The position numbers and the translations under genes are program-made. From Streptomyces sp. CA-210063 (lineage in GTDB: Bacteria; Actinomycetota; Actinomycetes; Streptomycetales; Streptomycetaceae): a stretch of 64,000 nt of DNA. Below are positions 61,847-64,000 of the stretch, one piece after another (within the stretch, counting starts at the first letter, position 1; every line of letters begins with the position of its first letter). The notes under the pieces were generated by a model that did not search any database, was not told the origin of the DNA, and saw only the letters and a program-made list of their open reading frames with translations. The stretch spans positions 4,340,001-4,404,000 of the forward strand of contig NZ_CP102512.1 of the NCBI RefSeq assembly GCF_024612015.1, given 5' to 3'.

Positions 61847-63307
61847 TCAGAACGGGAAGAAGCTCCGCTTGTGCTGGACCGAGATCCACTTCTGGGTGGT
61901 GAACGCGTCCACCGTCGTGTCGCCGTTGAGGCGGCCGATGCCGGAGTGCTTCTCGCCGCCGAAGGGGACGAGGGGCTCGTCGTGGACGGTGCCGTCGTTG
62001 ACGTGGAACATGCCGGTGTCGATCTGCTTGGCGAACGCGACACCCCGCTCGATGTCTCCCGTGTGGACGGCGCCGCTCAGGCCGTACGGGGTGTCGTTGA
62101 CGATGCGGACGGCCTCCTCCTCGCCGTCGAAGGGGATGAGGAAGGCGACCGGTCCGAAGACCTCCTGCTGGAGGAGGGCGGAGTCGGCGGGGACGTCGGT
62201 GAGGACGGACGGCTCGACCAGGTTGTCGGTCGTGGTGCCGTGGACCAGCGCCGTGGCGCCCTCGGCGAGGGCCTGCTCGACGACGGTCGAAAGGGCGTCC
62301 GCCTGGGAGGAGTTGATGACCGGGCCGATGACCGTCTGCGGGTCGCTGGGGTCGCCGGCCTTCAGGGACTTCACCTTGGTCACGAACTTCTCGGTGAACT
62401 CGGCCCGGATCGAGCGGTCGACCAGGATGCGGTTGGCGGCCATGCAGACCTGACCCTGGTGGACGTAGCGCGAGAAGACGGCCGCGTCGACGGCGTAGTC
62501 GATGTCCGCGTCGTCCAGGACCACCAGCGCGCTGTTGCCGCCCAGTTCGAGGATCGAGCGCTTGAAGTGCGAGGCGCAGACGGTGGCGACGTGGCGGCCG
62601 ACCTTGTCGGAGCCGGTGAAGGAGATGAGCTTGGGGATCGGGTGCTCGAGGAAGGCGTCGCCGATCTCGGCGATGTCGGTGACGACCACGTTGAGCAGAC
62701 CGCCGGGCAGGCCGGCCTCCTCGAAGATCTTCGCGACCAGTGTGCCACCGGCGATCGGGGTGTTCTGGTGCGGCTTCAGCACCACGCCGTTGCCCAGGGC
62801 GAGGGCCGGGGCGACCGACTTGATGGAGAGCAGGAACGGGAAGTTGAAGGGGCTGATGACGCCCACGACACCGACCGGCACCCGGTAGAGGCGGTTCTCC
62901 TTGCCGTCGATCGGCGACGGAATGATGCGGCCCTCGGGGCGCAGCGCCAGCTGAATCGATTCGCGCAGGAACTCCTTGGCGAGATGCAGCTCGAACCCAG
63001 CCTTGAGGTGCGTACCGCCGAGCTCGGCGATGATCACCTCGGTGATCTCCCGCTCGCGCTCCTCGATGACCTTGAGCGCCTTCTCGAAGACCGCGCGACG
63101 CGCGTACGCGTTGACTTCGGCCCATTCCTTCTGGGCAGCCTGGGCGGCCTGGTAGGCCTCGTCCACCTCGTCGACCGTGGCTATCGTGATCGACGCGAGC
63201 TTCGCGTCGTCGTACGGGTTGAAGTCGATGATGTCCCAGGAGCCTGTGCCCGGGCGCCACTCGCCGCCGATGTACTGCTGGGCCAGGTCGGTGAAGTAGG
63301 ACGACAT
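61847..63307 (-). CDS. Aldehyde dehydrogenase (benzaldehyde/vanillin-type)
   Basis: A 486-residue NAD(P)-dependent enzyme. Cofactor and catalytic motifs: VISPFNFPFLLSIKSVAPAL, VVLKPH, SFTGSDKVGRHVA, the general base Glu254 in LELGGNSA and the nucleophile Cys288 in GQVCMAANR. It is closest in feel to aromatic aldehyde (vanillin/benzaldehyde) dehydrogenases, from the family look only. GAGGA lies 5 bases before ATG 63307. A perfect palindrome sits upstream as a likely operator. Confidence 0.9.
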   Translation of the reverse strand: MSSYFTDLAQQYIGGEWRPGTGSWDIIDFNPYDDAKLASITIATVDEVDEAYQAAQAAQKEWAEVNAYARRAVFEKALKVIEEREREITEVIIAELGGTHLKAGFELHLAKEFLRESIQLALRPEGRIIPSPIDGKENRLYRVPVGVVGVISPFNFPFLLSIKSVAPALALGNGVVLKPHQNTPIAGGTLVAKIFEEAGLPGGLLNVVVTDIAEIGDAFLEHPIPKLISFTGSDKVGRHVATVCASHFKRSILELGGNSALVVLDDADIDYAVDAAVFSRYVHQGQVCMAANRILVDRSIRAEFTEKFVTKVKSLKAGDPSDPQTVIGPVINSSQADALSTVVEQALAEGATALVHGTTTDNLVEPSVLTDVPADSALLQQEVFGPVAFLIPFDGEEEAVRIVNDTPYGLSGAVHTGDIERGVAFAKQIDTGMFHVNDGTVHDEPLVPFGGEKHSGIGRLNGDTTVDAFTTQKWISVQHKRSFFPF

Positions 63308-63330
63308 GTGATCCTCAATCAGTCGGCATC

Positions 63331-63344
63331 GATCAAGATTGATC
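63331..63344. promoter_or_regulatory. Palindromic operator upstream of the aldehyde dehydrogenase gene
   Basis: GATCAAGATTGATC is a perfect 14-bp palindrome 24 bases before the ATG, in AT-richer DNA. Its form (ATCAA-N2-TTGAT) suits a MarR- or PadR-type dimer. Confidence 0.5.
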
Positions 63345-63442
63345 ACCCGTCATCGTACTGGTGGGTAAAGGGAGTTGGAGAGCCACTCGGGAGACTCTGT
63401 GAAGACTCTCGGGGAGGCCGGGGAGCCTGGAGCCGGGAAGCC

Positions 63443-64000
63443 TCAGGAAAGCTGCAGCAGTCCCCGCAGCAGGTCCCGGCTCTCCGCCGGGGACGGGCTG
63501 TCGTCCTGGAGCTGCTTGATCGCCCGCTCGTACTGAGCGATGTCCTCGCCCTTGTCCAGGTAGAGCGCGCTGGTGAGCTGTTCGAGGTAGACCACGTCGG
63601 TGAGGTCGGACTCGGGGAAGCTCAGCACGGTGAACGCGCCGCTCTCGCCGGAGTGGCCGCCGAAGCTGAACGGCATGACCTGGAGCACCACGTTCGGCCG
63701 CTCCGAGATCTCGATCAGATGCTGGAGCTGACCCCGCATCACTTCCCGGTCGCCGTACGGCCGACGCAGCGCGGCCTCGTCGAGGACGCAGTGGAACTCG
63801 GGGGCACTCTCGGACACCAGATACTTCTGGCGCTCCATGCGCAGGGCCACCCGCTTGTCGATCTCGGCCTCGCTAGCGCCCTTCATGCCCCGGGCGACGA
63901 CCGCGTGGGCGTACGCCTCGGTCTGCAACAGGCCGTGCACGAACTGGACTTCGTAGCTGCGGATGAGGTGGGCCGCGGCTTCGAGGCCGACGTAGGTGGG
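63443..64000 (-). CDS. DUF5753-domain regulator, cut by the right edge
   Basis: The visible 185 residues are the C-terminal DUF5753 (Scr1-like) domain: YVGLEAAAHLIRSYEVQFVH, GLLQTEAYAHAVVARGM, PNVVLQVMPFSFGGHSGESG, DLTDVVYLEQL and an acidic end. The frame stays open to the last base, so the expected N-terminal XRE helix-turn-helix lies beyond the window. Such genes are abundant in Streptomyces, often with a small DUF397 partner, which is not seen within the window. Confidence 0.85.
   Translation of the reverse strand, partial: PTYVGLEAAAHLIRSYEVQFVHGLLQTEAYAHAVVARGMKGASEAEIDKRVALRMERQKYLVSESAPEFHCVLDEAALRRPYGDREVMRGQLQHLIEISERPNVVLQVMPFSFGGHSGESGAFTVLSFPESDLTDVVYLEQLTSALYLDKGEDIAQYERAIKQLQDDSPSPAESRDLLRGLLQLS

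Overview
This is a chromosomal core window from a Streptomyces-type actinomycete. The DNA is very GC-rich with a strong G/C third-position bias and frequent GTG and TTG starts. Several genes are recognisable by sequence and order: the sigE-cseA-cseB-cseC envelope-stress operon, clpC, lsr2, disA next to radA, and tipA. From memory the order follows the Streptomyces coelicolor SCO335x-SCO342x region. I see no rRNA, tRNA, CRISPR array, prophage, complete IS or biosynthetic gene cluster.

Layout. 1-8.2 kb: a secreted alpha/beta hydrolase, the radA-disA DNA-repair/c-di-AMP pair, a membrane-anchored protein, an LLM-class flavin oxidoreductase and mutY. 8.4-11.9 kb: the sigE-cse operon. 12.1-14.5 kb: a DHA2 drug exporter divergent from its TetR repressor, with two palindromic operators between them. 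14.6-22 kb: an M23 peptidase, clpC with a full-consensus ClgR box, lsr2, a GNAT acetyltransferase, a BlaI-type regulator and small conserved proteins. 22.2-27.7 kb: a five-gene cofactor operon (DUF2520-panC-nadB-nadC-coaX). 27.9-36.2 kb: a threonine-aldolase-like enzyme, a decayed ArsR-type regulator, a two-component system, a DUF185 methyltransferase facing an orphan NuoD paralogue, and two PH-domain membrane proteins. 36.2-41.7 kb: a low-complexity coiled-coil membrane protein, an esterase and a lysyl-phosphatidylglycerol synthase. 41.8-46 kb: a MITE-like element and the folate genes (folE, folP, an NTF2-fold gene, folB, folK, DUF3180). 46-53.7 kb: ftsH, hpt, tilS, a zinc protease, a PBP4-type carboxypeptidase and ppa. 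53.8-64 kb: a ThrE-type exporter, DedA, tipA, a cupin, PucR and PadR regulators, a RelE/Phd toxin-antitoxin pair, an aldehyde dehydrogenase and a DUF5753 protein cut by the window edge.

How it fits together. Much of the window concerns envelope and proteome homeostasis (SigE-Cse, ClpC, FtsH, DD-carboxypeptidase, M23 peptidase, LPG synthase, DedA) and cofactor supply (NAD, pantothenate/CoA, folate). Within operons, genes are joined by 4-base GTGA or ATGA stop/start overlaps. A second theme is start-codon architecture: about 15 genes have a TANNNT-like hexamer 6-8 bases before an ATG or GTG with no Shine-Dalgarno sequence, the pattern of leaderless mRNAs.

The items most worth follow-up are the DUF185 methyltransferase/orphan-NuoD pair (with a tyrosine-to-tryptophan change at the quinone-site position), an intergenic hairpin repeat that appears to sit in frame inside that methyltransferase gene, and a 197-bp MITE-like element that abuts a stop codon.
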